The notes: generated from the sequence alone by a model not told the origin. A DNA stretch of 64,000 nucleotides from Sulfobacillus harzensis (GCF_012933365.1 NZ_JABBVZ010000001.1:56409-120408); one strand, 5' to 3'; positions 42,445-50,135 are shown, counted from the first letter of the stretch. Made by a program: numbers and translations.

Positions 42445-43191
42445 GTGAATGCCAAGTGGCAGGTAAGTTGGACGCGGGCTTGGGATTACTGGAGGGACGA
42501 ATGGCGCCGGTGGATTCCTGTGCTGGCGGCATCAACCCTTTGGATTTGGATTATTCTCCTGGCTGTTCCGCAGGTGGTTCCGTTTGCCTTTATGGAATTT
42601 CAACCCATCAACGACAAAGTGGTAGTTCAAACCTACCATCGCCAGGTGACCGCCCTTATCCATCACATGCCCGAACTCCTTATTGTCGGAGCGGTGATAA
42701 CGGTGCTGGGCTTGGTGGTCGTGCCGAGGCTTTTTCCGACCAAGCGCGGCGCGACGTCCACCGTTCTGTGGTCAGGGATGGGGTTGGTTCTGTCCTATGC
42801 TGGAATGGCCGCCATGCGGGTTCCGATTTCGGGGCCGGACCATCCGCCCGCCTTGGTCGCCATCCGGGCGTTGGTCGTCGCAGGGCTCTTTATCGTGGTA
42901 GTTCCTTGGACGATGTGGAAAAGTGCGCTCGGTATCCATGGCGGAGAGCGCTTTTGGCATCTCCTGCGCACGCAATGGCGCGAAACGCTTTTTTTGCCGT
43001 GGACGTGGCTCGCCGTACTCGTCATGGTTCAGATGCTCGCCGCGTCATTTGCCTGGACCACCACCGTCAACGCGGTGGGGAGCTTCGTAGTGGCCCTTTT
43101 GACGGTAGTCGCGGGAATGGTGTGCATGTCGGTTGCATACTTGTATAGCCAACCTCAACCAGGTCCGGCTCAACTTCAAAAAAGCTCCTGA
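42445..43191 (+). CDS. Polytopic membrane protein of unknown function in the oxidase region
   Basis: This 248-residue protein starts at GTG 42445 after AAGGGGATGA; the in-frame start at 42400 overlaps the previous gene and lacks a site. About six membrane helices are evident (roughly 27-47, 72-95, 109-125, 133-155, 183-203, 206-228). A first external loop contains several His (TYHRQVTALIHHMPELL), which could be a heme or metal site. It resembles cytochrome-oxidase-associated membrane proteins only in context. A GC-rich hairpin with T-run follows, so the three-gene unit 41871-43191 is probably terminated before the cupredoxin. Confidence 0.7.
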   Translation: MNAKWQVSWTRAWDYWRDEWRRWIPVLAASTLWIWIILLAVPQVVPFAFMEFQPINDKVVVQTYHRQVTALIHHMPELLIVGAVITVLGLVVVPRLFPTKRGATSTVLWSGMGLVLSYAGMAAMRVPISGPDHPPALVAIRALVVAGLFIVVVPWTMWKSALGIHGGERFWHLLRTQWRETLFLPWTWLAVLVMVQMLAASFAWTTTVNAVGSFVVALLTVVAGMVCMSVAYLYSQPQPGPAQLQKSS

Positions 43192-43206
43192 GCCCCCGAT
43201 TGGGGA

Positions 43207-43237
43207 GCGGGGTGGGGCGTGTTCCCCGCCTTGTTTT
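43207..43237 (+). terminator. Rho-independent terminator
   Basis: GCGGGG (43207-43212) pairs with CCCCGC (43224-43229), followed by CTTGTTTT. It separates the membrane-protein unit from the cupredoxin-oxidase unit. Confidence 0.55.
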
Positions 43238-43275
43238 GCTTTTTGGCGCAGAGAAAAAATCCCACCAAAAATCTA

Positions 43276-43294
43276 CATGACTTAGCAGGAATTT
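43276..43294 (+). promoter_or_regulatory. 19-nt motif shared with the sedolisin upstream region
   Basis: CAT(G/A)ACTTAGCAGGAATTT occurs here and, with one difference, on the minus strand at 52148-52166 upstream of the sedolisin gene. It lies about 150 nt before the cupredoxin start. It could be a binding site or alternative-sigma promoter element used by both genes. Confidence 0.4.
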
Positions 43295-43445
43295 CCGCCG
43301 CATTGTAGAACTCTTCGCTGGAGGTAGGATGGACGAGTGGCGTCCTGCTTCACGCGAATACAGCCGTGGTAGATCGTCCGAACTAATACCGGACTGCCAG
43401 GCTGTTTGCACGCGTTACGAGGTTTCTCAAAGGAGGCAAGATAAA

Positions 43446-44093
43446 TTGGGAACTACGCCGGAATATGGCCCGTCCGGTTCCCCAGAAGCTCCTCCCGAGC
43501 TTAAGTGGAGTCGGCGCCAATTTATCTGGGGTACCGCCGGAGCGGCGGTGGCCGGCGTTGTGGCTCTGTTTGGCCACGGCGTCATTGCGAACGCGGCTCG
43601 CGGTGTGTTTGGTTCTCCGGTATCGACCGGGCTCATCCATGTCTACCAAGAGGACTTTTATTTTGTCCCCAACTACATGACCTGGCGTGTCGGAGACAAG
43701 ATGACGATGCGCCTGCACAACATGAGTCTGACGCGGTACCACGAGATGCAGATTGGCCGCGATGTCAGCACCGAGAATACGGTGTTTGGAACCTTAACAG
43801 CTGATGGGTTCCTCAAGGACTTTTGGGAAGGCGTCCATGTGACCATGTCCAATGTCTATCTGATGGACAACTTCGTGCCCAACAAGGCGATTGTCACCTA
43901 CGTGGGGCCAAAGAGCGCCTACCAGATTGCGTCGGGGGGTGGGTTCAGCCCCACGTTGAAGCCCGGTGGCCATGTGGATATCACCTTCACGGTTCCTGAC
44001 AAGCCCGGCATTTGGCACTACGGGTGATTTGTGCAAAACGCCGAACATTGGCGTTTCGGGATGCGTGGCGTCCTTAACGTAGTGCGGGCCTAA
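43446..44093 (+). CDS. Tat-exported cupredoxin with an in-frame UGA at the Cys copper-ligand position
   Basis: From TTG 43446 (9 nt after AAAGGAGG) the frame encodes a twin-arginine signal (WSRRQFIWGT plus a hydrophobic stretch, residues 21-48) and a cupredoxin domain. At codon 194 it meets TGA (44025-44027) directly after DKPGIWHYG. The same frame continues as FVQNAEHWRFGMRGVLNVV to TAA 44091-44093. A type-1 copper site needs His, Cys, His, Met: H99 (YHEM), codon 194, H201 and M206 fit, with TGA where the Cys belongs. A perfect hairpin follows the TGA (44036-44056). Total length with readthrough is 215 residues; without it, three of four ligands are lost. It sits 46 nt upstream of coxB and is likely an electron donor to the oxidase. 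Alternatives: selenocysteine, cysteine inserted by a UCA tRNA, nonsense mutation or sequence error. Confidence 0.75.
44036..44056 (+). promoter_or_regulatory. SECIS-like hairpin just after the in-frame UGA
   Basis: AAACGCC (44036-44042) pairs perfectly with GGCGTTT (44050-44056) around the 7-nt loop GAACATT. The stem starts 8 nt and the loop 15 nt after the UGA, and the first loop base is G. Bacterial SECIS elements have a hairpin within about 40 nt of the UGA and a conserved G at the top of the stem or start of the loop. Short hairpins arise by chance, so this is suggestive only. Confidence 0.45.
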
Positions 44094-44139
44094 CGGAGTC
44101 CTTCAAATGAACAAACAGGGAAGGAGGCCCGATTTCTAG

Positions 44140-44964
44140 ATGGCTAACGTGGTTTTGTTTGGGATTCTGTGGATCGTGCTCTCCATTCTGGGAGAGTTTG
44201 GCGCTAGCGCCTGGATTCACTCGGCTCCCAACGGGGCGGGCCCTTATTGGGGTACGATGTCCAACCTCGGTGTGATTACCGCGGGGGCATTCGATTTTAT
44301 CCTAATCATCGCCGTGCCGATTTTCGCCTTCGTTGTGCTGATGCTGGTTTTCAGCATGATTCGGTTCGGAGTGCGGAAAAACTCTCCGGACAAGGGCGAG
44401 GCCAAGGATCAAACTCGGGCTAACAAGGCCTTTATTGGCATTTGGATTGTGGTCAGTATTCTCCTGAACGTCTTCATCTGGTTGCACCCCAACGCCAGTG
44501 GATTGGAGCAGGTGTTCGCGGCGCAAAAGGTTACGGCTAAGGAGCATCCCCTCATCGTGGATGTGACCGCACGGCAATGGGAATGGATTTTCAGCTACCC
44601 GCAGTACGGCATCAGTCAGTCTGTCAACGCGTCAGGCCAGGATGTGTTGTACCTGCCGGTCAATCGGCCCGTCAAGTTTGTGATGCGGTCTTATGACCCG
44701 TTTCACACCTATGACTCGACGATTGACGTGATTCACAGCTTCTGGGTGCCGGCGTTTGGTGTCAAGATGGACGTCGTGCCCGGAGAAACGCGAACCTTGG
44801 TGCTGACGCCCACGCAATTGGCCTCAACTGAAAGCGATCCGATGCTTCGTGTGCAGTGCGCTGAGGTTTGCGGACCGGGACACCCATACATGGAGGCGAA
44901 CGTGCACATCGTTTCTGGGAGTGCCTTCGCTAGCTGGGCCAAGTCCCAGGCCTCGGGGTCGTAA
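44140..44964 (+). CDS. coxB: Cytochrome c oxidase subunit II (CuA)
   Basis: This 274-residue subunit carries the binuclear CuA centre that receives electrons for the oxidase. Membrane helices are at ~3-25, 45-75 and 97-117. The cupredoxin domain has all CuA ligands: H199 (VIHSFWVP), C240-A-E242-V-C244, H248 and M251 (CAEVCGPGHPYM), and the Trp-rich WQWEW-like RQWEWIFSYP stretch. ATG 44140 is preceded by AAGGAGG at a rather long distance (12 nt). It follows the cupredoxin and precedes subunit I by 46 nt, forming the oxidase operon. Confidence 0.94.
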   Translation: MANVVLFGILWIVLSILGEFGASAWIHSAPNGAGPYWGTMSNLGVITAGAFDFILIIAVPIFAFVVLMLVFSMIRFGVRKNSPDKGEAKDQTRANKAFIGIWIVVSILLNVFIWLHPNASGLEQVFAAQKVTAKEHPLIVDVTARQWEWIFSYPQYGISQSVNASGQDVLYLPVNRPVKFVMRSYDPFHTYDSTIDVIHSFWVPAFGVKMDVVPGETRTLVLTPTQLASTESDPMLRVQCAEVCGPGHPYMEANVHIVSGSAFASWAKSQASGS

Positions 44965-45010
44965 CAATGCGAACTGAGCACGGGAGTTTAGGAGAAAGGG
45001 GTTGAGGTAA

Positions 45011-46885
45011 ATGGCGCAAAGAGCCATGGTTGAGGACCAGCAGCCAACGCCAGAAGTTCCCGATCGGCGCATTATGCCGCCCGTTTTACGGGGGTTGCTA
45101 TGGGCGCTTATCGGCTTCTTGGTGCTGGACGCCTTGACCGTATTGTTTGACTACAGCCCCAACTCCCCCTACATCAGTCAGGTAGGGGCGGTGGCGGGCT
45201 GGTTTGGTGCCCTAGTGGGCTGGCTGTTGGGTGTCGGTGGTTATGAGCACATCATCAAGCCGATGCTTGGCCACCCCGATCCGGGATACCGCCAAACGGG
45301 ATGGCGGCGGTATTTCCAATTAGCGGACGATCACAAAGTTATTGGCATTCAGTATCTGACCTTCTCGACGGGGACCTTTCTGATTGCGGGACTTATCGCG
45401 ATGGCCATGCGGTTTCAGTTAATGAACTATCGGCCAACGCTTTTCCAGTACCCCCAGAGCTATTTAAACGCCGTCGGTATTCACGGAACGCTAATGATGT
45501 TTACCGTGGCTACGGTGGCGATGTTTGGCGGACTGGGCAACTACATGGTCCCGTTGATGATTGGTGCGCGAGAAACGGTGTTTTCGAAGGCTTCCGGGAT
45601 CGGCGTATGGCTTGTTCCTGCCGGTGTGTTGACGGTGGCATTTAGTCCGCTTTTGGGCGCTTGGACGACTGGATGGCGTGGATATGAGCCGCTCGCAGCA
45701 TCAGACGGCGTCGGGATGTTTTACTACTATCTCGGCGTGTTTGCGCTGACCATGTCGTCTTTGATTGTGGCGCTCAACTTGGTCACCACCATCATTTTCA
45801 AGCGTACCAAGGGGCTCACCTGGAATCGTCTCCCCTTGTTTGTGTGGGGGATGTTGACCGTGGGACTTCTAACCATTATTTGGTTCCCGGAAATTCAAAC
45901 CACCTTCTTGTTGGCTACCATCGATAAAATGGTGCCGATGAACATGTTCAACGCGTTGGGTCATGCCTTGGGATTCTCCGAGTTCTTCTGGTTGTTCGGT
46001 CACCCGGAAGTGTACATTGTAGTGGTGCCGGCCTTAGCCATGTGGAACGAGATTATTCCCGTGATGACGCGCAAGTCCCTGTTCGCTCGGCCTATTGCGG
46101 TGTTGGGGTTGGTGTTCGTGATGATGCTGTCCGGCATGGTCTGGGCTCACCACATGTTTACCAACATGCGCTACAGTGAAATGTTGCCATTCTCGTTCTT
46201 CACTGAGATGATCTCCATTCCCACTGGGTTCGCGTATCTGGCAGCTATCGGAACGATGTGGAACTCGCGGATGCGCATCACCACACCGATGCTCTTCGTC
46301 CTGATGAGCATGTACAACTTCTTCATCGGCGGCATTACGGGACTCTTTGTCGCTGACGTCCCGGCCAACCTGCAGTTGCACAATACCTTCTGGGTCGTGG
46401 GCCACTTCCACTTCACTATTATCGGCGGTATGGTGTTTACCTGGTTGGCGGCCATGTACTACTGGCTGCCGAAGTTCTCCGGCCGGACCTACAATGAGTT
46501 CTGGGGCAAGTTGGGGGCCATCTGGGTATTCGTGGCGTTCAATGCGACCTTCATGAACTTCTTCGTGTTGGGTCTCCGGGGTATGAACCGGTGGGTCGGC
46601 GTGTATCCCCCCTACCTGCAAACCGAAAACTTCTGGACTTCGATTGCCGCGTTCTTCTTGGGCGCCGGCTTCGGCGTCAACCTGGTCCACATTGTGTGGG
46701 CATGGGTGAAGGGCCCGAAAGTTCAGGAGAACCCGTGGCAGGCCAAGACACTGGAGTGGCAGACGTCCTCGCCGCCGCCGCGGTACAACTTTGAGGAACT
46801 TCCTGTGGTAGTGGCAGGATTCTACAACTACGGTGAGGGAGCGCCAGAACCGGTTGTCGCCGCCAAGGCGGGCTCGCAGGGCTAG
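45011..46885 (+). CDS. coxA: Cytochrome c/quinol oxidase subunit I (heme-copper oxidase)
   Basis: This 624-residue catalytic subunit reduces oxygen at a heme-CuB centre and pumps protons. It has about 14 helices, two more than a minimal subunit I: an N-terminal extension holds additional segments. Key features are the CuB/cross-link motif GHPEVY (H331, E333, Y335), the HH pair in WAHHMFT, and heme ligands in HNTFWVVGHFHFTIIGG, plus HGTLMMF (heme a ligand region). Residue E333 in PEVY, as in A-type enzymes, supports a K/D-pathway class A oxidase. The start ATG follows AGAAAGGGG. Length and order coxB-coxA-coxC are typical of Bacillota acidophiles. Confidence 0.95.
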   Translation: MAQRAMVEDQQPTPEVPDRRIMPPVLRGLLWALIGFLVLDALTVLFDYSPNSPYISQVGAVAGWFGALVGWLLGVGGYEHIIKPMLGHPDPGYRQTGWRRYFQLADDHKVIGIQYLTFSTGTFLIAGLIAMAMRFQLMNYRPTLFQYPQSYLNAVGIHGTLMMFTVATVAMFGGLGNYMVPLMIGARETVFSKASGIGVWLVPAGVLTVAFSPLLGAWTTGWRGYEPLAASDGVGMFYYYLGVFALTMSSLIVALNLVTTIIFKRTKGLTWNRLPLFVWGMLTVGLLTIIWFPEIQTTFLLATIDKMVPMNMFNALGHALGFSEFFWLFGHPEVYIVVVPALAMWNEIIPVMTRKSLFARPIAVLGLVFVMMLSGMVWAHHMFTNMRYSEMLPFSFFTEMISIPTGFAYLAAIGTMWNSRMRITTPMLFVLMSMYNFFIGGITGLFVADVPANLQLHNTFWVVGHFHFTIIGGMVFTWLAAMYYWLPKFSGRTYNEFWGKLGAIWVFVAFNATFMNFFVLGLRGMNRWVGVYPPYLQTENFWTSIAAFFLGAGFGVNLVHIVWAWVKGPKVQENPWQAKTLEWQTSSPPPRYNFEELPVVVAGFYNYGEGAPEPVVAAKAGSQG

Positions 46886-46929
46886 CTGTGGGCCAACGTT
46901 CTGCTGAAGGGAAGGAAGGAGGGAATCGT

Positions 46930-47484
46930 ATGGCCATGCAACAAAAGAGCAACGGAGACCTCCGTGCAATTCGGGCGGGATTCGGTATTTTCCTGATCAG
47001 CGAGAGCGTCATTCTGGTGACGCTGATCGCCGCCCGCTATCTGACAGCCGGCGGCAACGTCGGCCCGTACAGCCAGTGGCTAGGGGCCATCACCACGCTG
47101 TTCATACTGATTAGCGGCTTCGCTGCACGCGCGGGACGCACCGCCATTGTGCGGGGCAACAATGCTGTCATGCAGCGGCGTTTGGGAACCGCCTTCTGGT
47201 TTGGAGTGCTCTCGTTTGCCTCGGTGTTGTTGCAATGGATCCTGTTGGCACATAACAACGTGCCGCCGACTTTGCCCACGGCTGAAGCGTACTACGTGAT
47301 TACCGGTATCTGGATGCTTATCGCGTTGGTATCGGGATTCGTTTTGTACGCGGCACCGGTTCGCGGGCGTCGGATTGGCGGGTACACGGTAGACGACCAT
47401 TGGGACGTGGACGCCGCGACCTATTTCTGGTCGTTTACCGCCATTGCTTGGATTGTGTTCTACGTGGTGCTGTACTTCTTGTAG
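46930..47484 (+). CDS. coxC: Cytochrome c oxidase subunit III
   Basis: This 184-residue membrane subunit starts at ATG 46930 behind AAGGAGGG. It has five helices, with GIFLISESVILVTLIAARYL, VMQRRLGTAFWFGVLSF, and a C-terminal DHWDVDAATYFWSFTAIAWIVFYVVLYFL, the last being the classic subunit III/CyoC ending (HFVDxxWxxxxxxxY-like). The five-helix, ~185-200 residue form is the short type of Bacillota and quinol oxidases. Confidence 0.87.
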   Translation: MAMQQKSNGDLRAIRAGFGIFLISESVILVTLIAARYLTAGGNVGPYSQWLGAITTLFILISGFAARAGRTAIVRGNNAVMQRRLGTAFWFGVLSFASVLLQWILLAHNNVPPTLPTAEAYYVITGIWMLIALVSGFVLYAAPVRGRRIGGYTVDDHWDVDAATYFWSFTAIAWIVFYVVLYFL

Positions 47485-47514
47485 TCTGGCGTTGCTTGGG
47501 AAAGGAGGAGCGAA

Positions 47515-47754
47515 ATGGGCAATTATTTTTGGCCCCATTTCCCGTATTTTATCCCTGGCAGTCCCGGCATGCCGCATTGGTGGGACATCTTCTGGTGGTG
47601 CTTCCAGTTGGTGATCATGGGCGGGGTGCTGTTGACACTCAGGCATCTGGCGATCCGGGTCGACCGGGATCGGGACGCCGCCGAATTTGGCGCCAAGGCG
47701 TCTCGGCCGGGTGCTCCCCAGGTTCCGCCGGACGGACCGGGAATTCCGGGATAA
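47515..47754 (+). CDS. Small oxidase-associated subunit (subunit IV-like)
   Basis: This 79-residue protein starts at ATG 47515 behind AAAGGAGGAG, 30 nt after coxC. A Trp/Pro-rich amphipathic start (NYFWPHFPYFIPGSPGMPHWWDIFWW) is followed by one helix (~28-45) and a polar tail. The family is not recognised; position and size fit the fourth subunit of a heme-copper oxidase. A hairpin at 47761-47793 follows. Confidence 0.65.
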   Translation: MGNYFWPHFPYFIPGSPGMPHWWDIFWWCFQLVIMGGVLLTLRHLAIRVDRDRDAAEFGAKASRPGAPQVPPDGPGIPG

Positions 47755-47760
47755 TGAAGG

Positions 47761-47793
47761 CCGGCGGTGGGCTTGCCTGCCGCCGGATCTTCT
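47761..47793 (+). terminator. Hairpin after the oxidase subunits
   Basis: CCGGCGG (47761-47767) pairs with CCGCCGG (47780-47786) with a GC-rich inner extension, followed by ATCTTCT. A weak T-run suggests partial termination before ctaB. Confidence 0.5.
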
Positions 47794-47834
47794 ATGTAAC
47801 CTCATTTATTTCATGACAAAGGTGTGGTTGCCCC

Positions 47835-48701
47835 ATGCTTAAGAAAGTTCAAGAGACGGGCCGCGCCTATCTAGAATTGACCAAGCCGGGCATCGTCGTC
47901 TGGCTTCTCATTACCGCCTATTGCGCCATGATTGTTGGGCATCGCGGGATCCCCCCATTGGCTGAAACGGTTTATACGCTGGTTGGGTTGGGAATGTCAG
48001 CGGGTGGGGCCCACGCTGTGAACATGTGGTATGACCGTGACATTGATCAAGTCATGCGTCGCACCCGTCGGCGTCCGGTCGTAACCGGTCGGGTGAGCCC
48101 CACGCAGGCGTTGACTTTCGGCATTGTGCTGGGCGCGGTGGCATTTGTCGGGATGGGGACGTTGGTCAACTGGTTGGCGGCAAGCGCCTCCCTAGGGGGA
48201 TATCTTTTTTACGTTTTCGTATACACGATGTGGCTCAAGCGGCGCTCGCCACAGAACATTGTCATAGGCGGTGCTGCAGGGGCTTTTCCGCCCATTGTCG
48301 GATGGGCTGGCGCCACCGGGCACTTGGGCTTGGCATCAGGTCTCATGTTTCTTCTCATTTTTATGTGGACTCCGCCGCATTTCTGGTCGCTGGCTTTATA
48401 TAAACAGGATGACTATCGCAATGCCAAGATACCCATGATGCCGATTGTCCGCGGGCCGCGGTCCACCAAGATTCAGAGCTTGGTTTACGCGCTTTTGTCG
48501 ATGGCGGTCTCCATCGCGCTGTACTTGACCCATACCGTGGGTCGTGTCTACTTAGGCGCAGCCGTAGTTTTGGGTATCGCCTTTGTGGTTTATAACATTC
48601 GTCTTCTTCGAGAGCCTCCCGGAGAATTGGCTTGGGCGAAAAAGACCTTTCGCTTTTCTCTCATTTATATTGCCGCCCTGTTTGTGGCTATGGTGGTGTA
48701 G
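47835..48701 (+). CDS. ctaB: Protoheme IX farnesyltransferase (heme O synthase)
   Basis: This 288-residue UbiA-family membrane enzyme attaches farnesyl to heme B to make heme O, needed by the oxidase. It has the N-terminal ELTKPGIVVWLL (family: LTKPRV), the first Asp-rich motif AVNMWYDRDIDQVMRRT (~62-78), NIVIGGAAGAFPPIVGWAGATG, and LYKQDDYRNAKIPMMP (second motif region). About nine helices. Start ATG 47835. Position directly after the oxidase genes matches the usual coupling of ctaB with coxABC. A terminator follows. Confidence 0.95.
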   Translation: MLKKVQETGRAYLELTKPGIVVWLLITAYCAMIVGHRGIPPLAETVYTLVGLGMSAGGAHAVNMWYDRDIDQVMRRTRRRPVVTGRVSPTQALTFGIVLGAVAFVGMGTLVNWLAASASLGGYLFYVFVYTMWLKRRSPQNIVIGGAAGAFPPIVGWAGATGHLGLASGLMFLLIFMWTPPHFWSLALYKQDDYRNAKIPMMPIVRGPRSTKIQSLVYALLSMAVSIALYLTHTVGRVYLGAAVVLGIAFVVYNIRLLREPPGELAWAKKTFRFSLIYIAALFVAMVV

Positions 48702-48712
48702 ACTTAGCGTCA

Positions 48713-48746
48713 AGAGCTCCCTTGGCTCGTCCAGGGAGCTTTTCTT
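48713..48746 (+). terminator. Rho-independent terminator after ctaB
   Basis: AGCTCCCT (48715-48722) and AGGGAGCT (48733-48740) pair around a 10-nt loop, followed by TTTCTT. Confidence 0.7.
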
Positions 48747-48793
48747 GTGTTCAACGGGATTCGGTAAAATATGGCGTGGAGGGAGATGGATTC

Positions 48794-49159
48794 ATGGCGC
48801 ATCAGCGATTTCTCGTCAATTTGACCCGTAGCCCGAAAGAGGACCCAGACCGCGTCACAGTGGCCTTTGTTATGGCCAACGCCGCGCTGGGTCTGGATAA
48901 AGAAGCGGTAGTCCTGTTATCCACCGAGGGCGTGTGGGCCGGGGTTCCCAAGGAATATCAGCGCGTGCATGAAGATCAGTTTGCGCCCCTGGGTGACCTC
49001 ATCGAAGGGTTTTTGGACGGGGGCGGGGAGATCTGGGCTTGCACGCCCTGTGTAGAGAAACGCGGACTGTCCGATTCCCTGGACTCCCGCATTAAGCGGG
49101 TGGGGGCGGTGAGCGCCATCGCTTGGGTTTCCGAGGAGGGTGTGAGCTTCTCCTTTTAA
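48794..49159 (+). CDS. DsrE/DsrF-like family protein
   Basis: This 121-residue protein starts at ATG 48794 behind GGAGGGAGA. Its fold is like DsrE: HQRFLVNLTRSPKEDPDRVTVAFVMANAALGLDKEAVVLLSTEGV (alternating beta-alpha-beta with the typical A-x-x-x-G-x-x-V-x-I-F/L core) then the C83-x-x-C86 pair in ACTPCVEKRG. DsrE-type proteins relay sulfur or bind thiosulfate in sulfur oxidation. In a sulfur-oxidising acidophile this may be relevant. It lies alone between ctaB and a convergent cytochrome gene. Confidence 0.8.
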   Translation: MAHQRFLVNLTRSPKEDPDRVTVAFVMANAALGLDKEAVVLLSTEGVWAGVPKEYQRVHEDQFAPLGDLIEGFLDGGGEIWACTPCVEKRGLSDSLDSRIKRVGAVSAIAWVSEEGVSFSF

Positions 49160-49162
49160 GCG

Positions 49163-49897
49163 CTAGAGGGAGTTGAAGTAGGCGACCAGCTGCTTTGCTG
49201 CCGCCTTGGAGACCGGGTTGCCTGGCGGCATCCGGGTCGAAATAAAGTTTTCCATGCCGGATGCACCCATGGAGGACACCAAGGAGTGGGTGAAGGGAGG
49301 GGTCGGGCCGTGGCACCGGGAGCAGGTGCTGGCATAAAGCGCGCGACCGGCGGCGACGTTGCCGCTGTTGGTGGCCGGGGTAACAGGCGGCTTGTTCTTT
49401 GCGCTGGATACCAGGTTGGGGGCGGGAGCAGTTGCCACACCGAGCCCATGGTCATAGACCATGCTTCCTCCCACCACCCCGGTCGCAGAAATCATAATGA
49501 GGCCAAGCGCGTATGCTCCGAGTGCCGGATACCAGGGCTTAATAGCGCGGGACCAAGACAGCCGCTCGTTCCCTTTGGCGGTCGTGCGCCAGATGGCGTG
49601 GGTGCGCATACGCAGGATGACCACCACGGCAATGAGAGCTCCCGTAATTAGGCCATCCCGGCGATGGGCGGCCAATATGGGACGGACGGTCGGCGGGACC
49701 AATATCTTGGTTTCGGCGTACAACCCAGCGGCGATGGCAAAGACCACGGAAATGAGCGTCAACCACAAAAGGACCATGGCCGCCTGAGCCCAATCGCGAT
49801 CCTGTCGCCAAATAGCGATCAGGTCGAGAAGAAAGGCAGTAAATAAGAGGGCGATAGGAAAGTGGACAATCATCGGATGAACCGTGGCTGGAATCAT
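49163..49897 (-). CDS. DUF2231 membrane domain fused to cytochrome c
   Basis: This 244-residue protein starts at ATG 49897 behind AGGAGG. The N-terminal ~130 residues are a DUF2231-type four-helix membrane region (HPMIVHFPIALLFTAFLLDL with two His typical of heme-B binding, and LISATGVVGGSMVYDHG later). The C-terminal domain (~175-244) has a single c-type heme motif C192-SR-C195-H196 (TCSRCHG) and likely methionine ligand in FISTRMPPGNP. It thus is a membrane-anchored electron-transfer protein exposed to the outside. The order matches genes near terminal oxidases; it converges on the DsrE gene. Confidence 0.82.
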   Translation of the reverse strand: MIPATVHPMIVHFPIALLFTAFLLDLIAIWRQDRDWAQAAMVLLWLTLISVVFAIAAGLYAETKILVPPTVRPILAAHRRDGLITGALIAVVVILRMRTHAIWRTTAKGNERLSWSRAIKPWYPALGAYALGLIMISATGVVGGSMVYDHGLGVATAPAPNLVSSAKNKPPVTPATNSGNVAAGRALYASTCSRCHGPTPPFTHSLVSSMGASGMENFISTRMPPGNPVSKAAAKQLVAYFNSL

Positions 49898-49915
49898 TGC
49901 CCCGCCTCCTGAACT

Positions 49916-49939
49916 GACGGAGCCCCAGGGGGCTCCGTC
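49916..49939. repeat. Perfect 11-bp inverted repeat downstream of the metallothionein-like gene
   Basis: GACGGAGCCCC-AG-GGGGCTCCGTC. On the minus strand it lies 11 nt after the metallothionein-like stop and just before the ribosome-binding site of the DUF2231-cytochrome gene. Without a T-tract it may be an mRNA-processing or partial terminator hairpin. Confidence 0.5.
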
Positions 49940-49949
49940 CCTTGGTGGG

Positions 49950-50066
49950 TCATGACCCGCAAGCGCAATCGTTGCAATTGCATTTCCCCGCGCACGCACA
50001 GGTATCAGCGCAGTGCCCCGGGGCGCAACTGGCGCAACAGCACGAACCGACGACGGAATCTTCCAT
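49950..50066 (-). CDS. Metallothionein-like Cys-rich small protein
   Basis: A 38-residue ORF starts at ATG 50066, 7 nt after AAGGAGG. It is too short for routine ORF calling. It contains 11 cysteines (positions 9, 10, 11, 14, 19, 23, 25, 29, 31, 34 and 36), clustered as C-x-C and C-C pairs (SCCCASC, CACAGKCNCNDCACG), with one His (18) and no aromatic residue. This composition is typical of bacterial metallothioneins, which bind Zn, Cu or Cd. It lies immediately upstream of a cytochrome gene and downstream, in the opposite direction of reading, of a secreted protease. Copper or zinc storage is inferred; no family assignment is claimed beyond composition. Confidence 0.75.
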   Translation of the reverse strand: MEDSVVGSCCCASCAPGHCADTCACAGKCNCNDCACGS

Positions 50067-50135
50067 TTTGGGGCCTCCTTGCCAAAATCTCTACCGGTAG
50101 CGTGCCGGGCTTACGAGCAATTTATGCGTTATATG

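Noticed and set aside
43329..43445. An upstream ATG (43329) as the cupredoxin start
   Set aside because: The ribosome-binding site is too close, and it would place the twin-arginine motif at residue 62; TTG 43446 places it at residue 23 with a proper site.
46034..46969. A 311-codon minus-strand open frame opposite coxA
   Set aside because: It mirrors the codon phase of coxA, has no ribosome-binding site and no recognisable domain; a shadow ORF.
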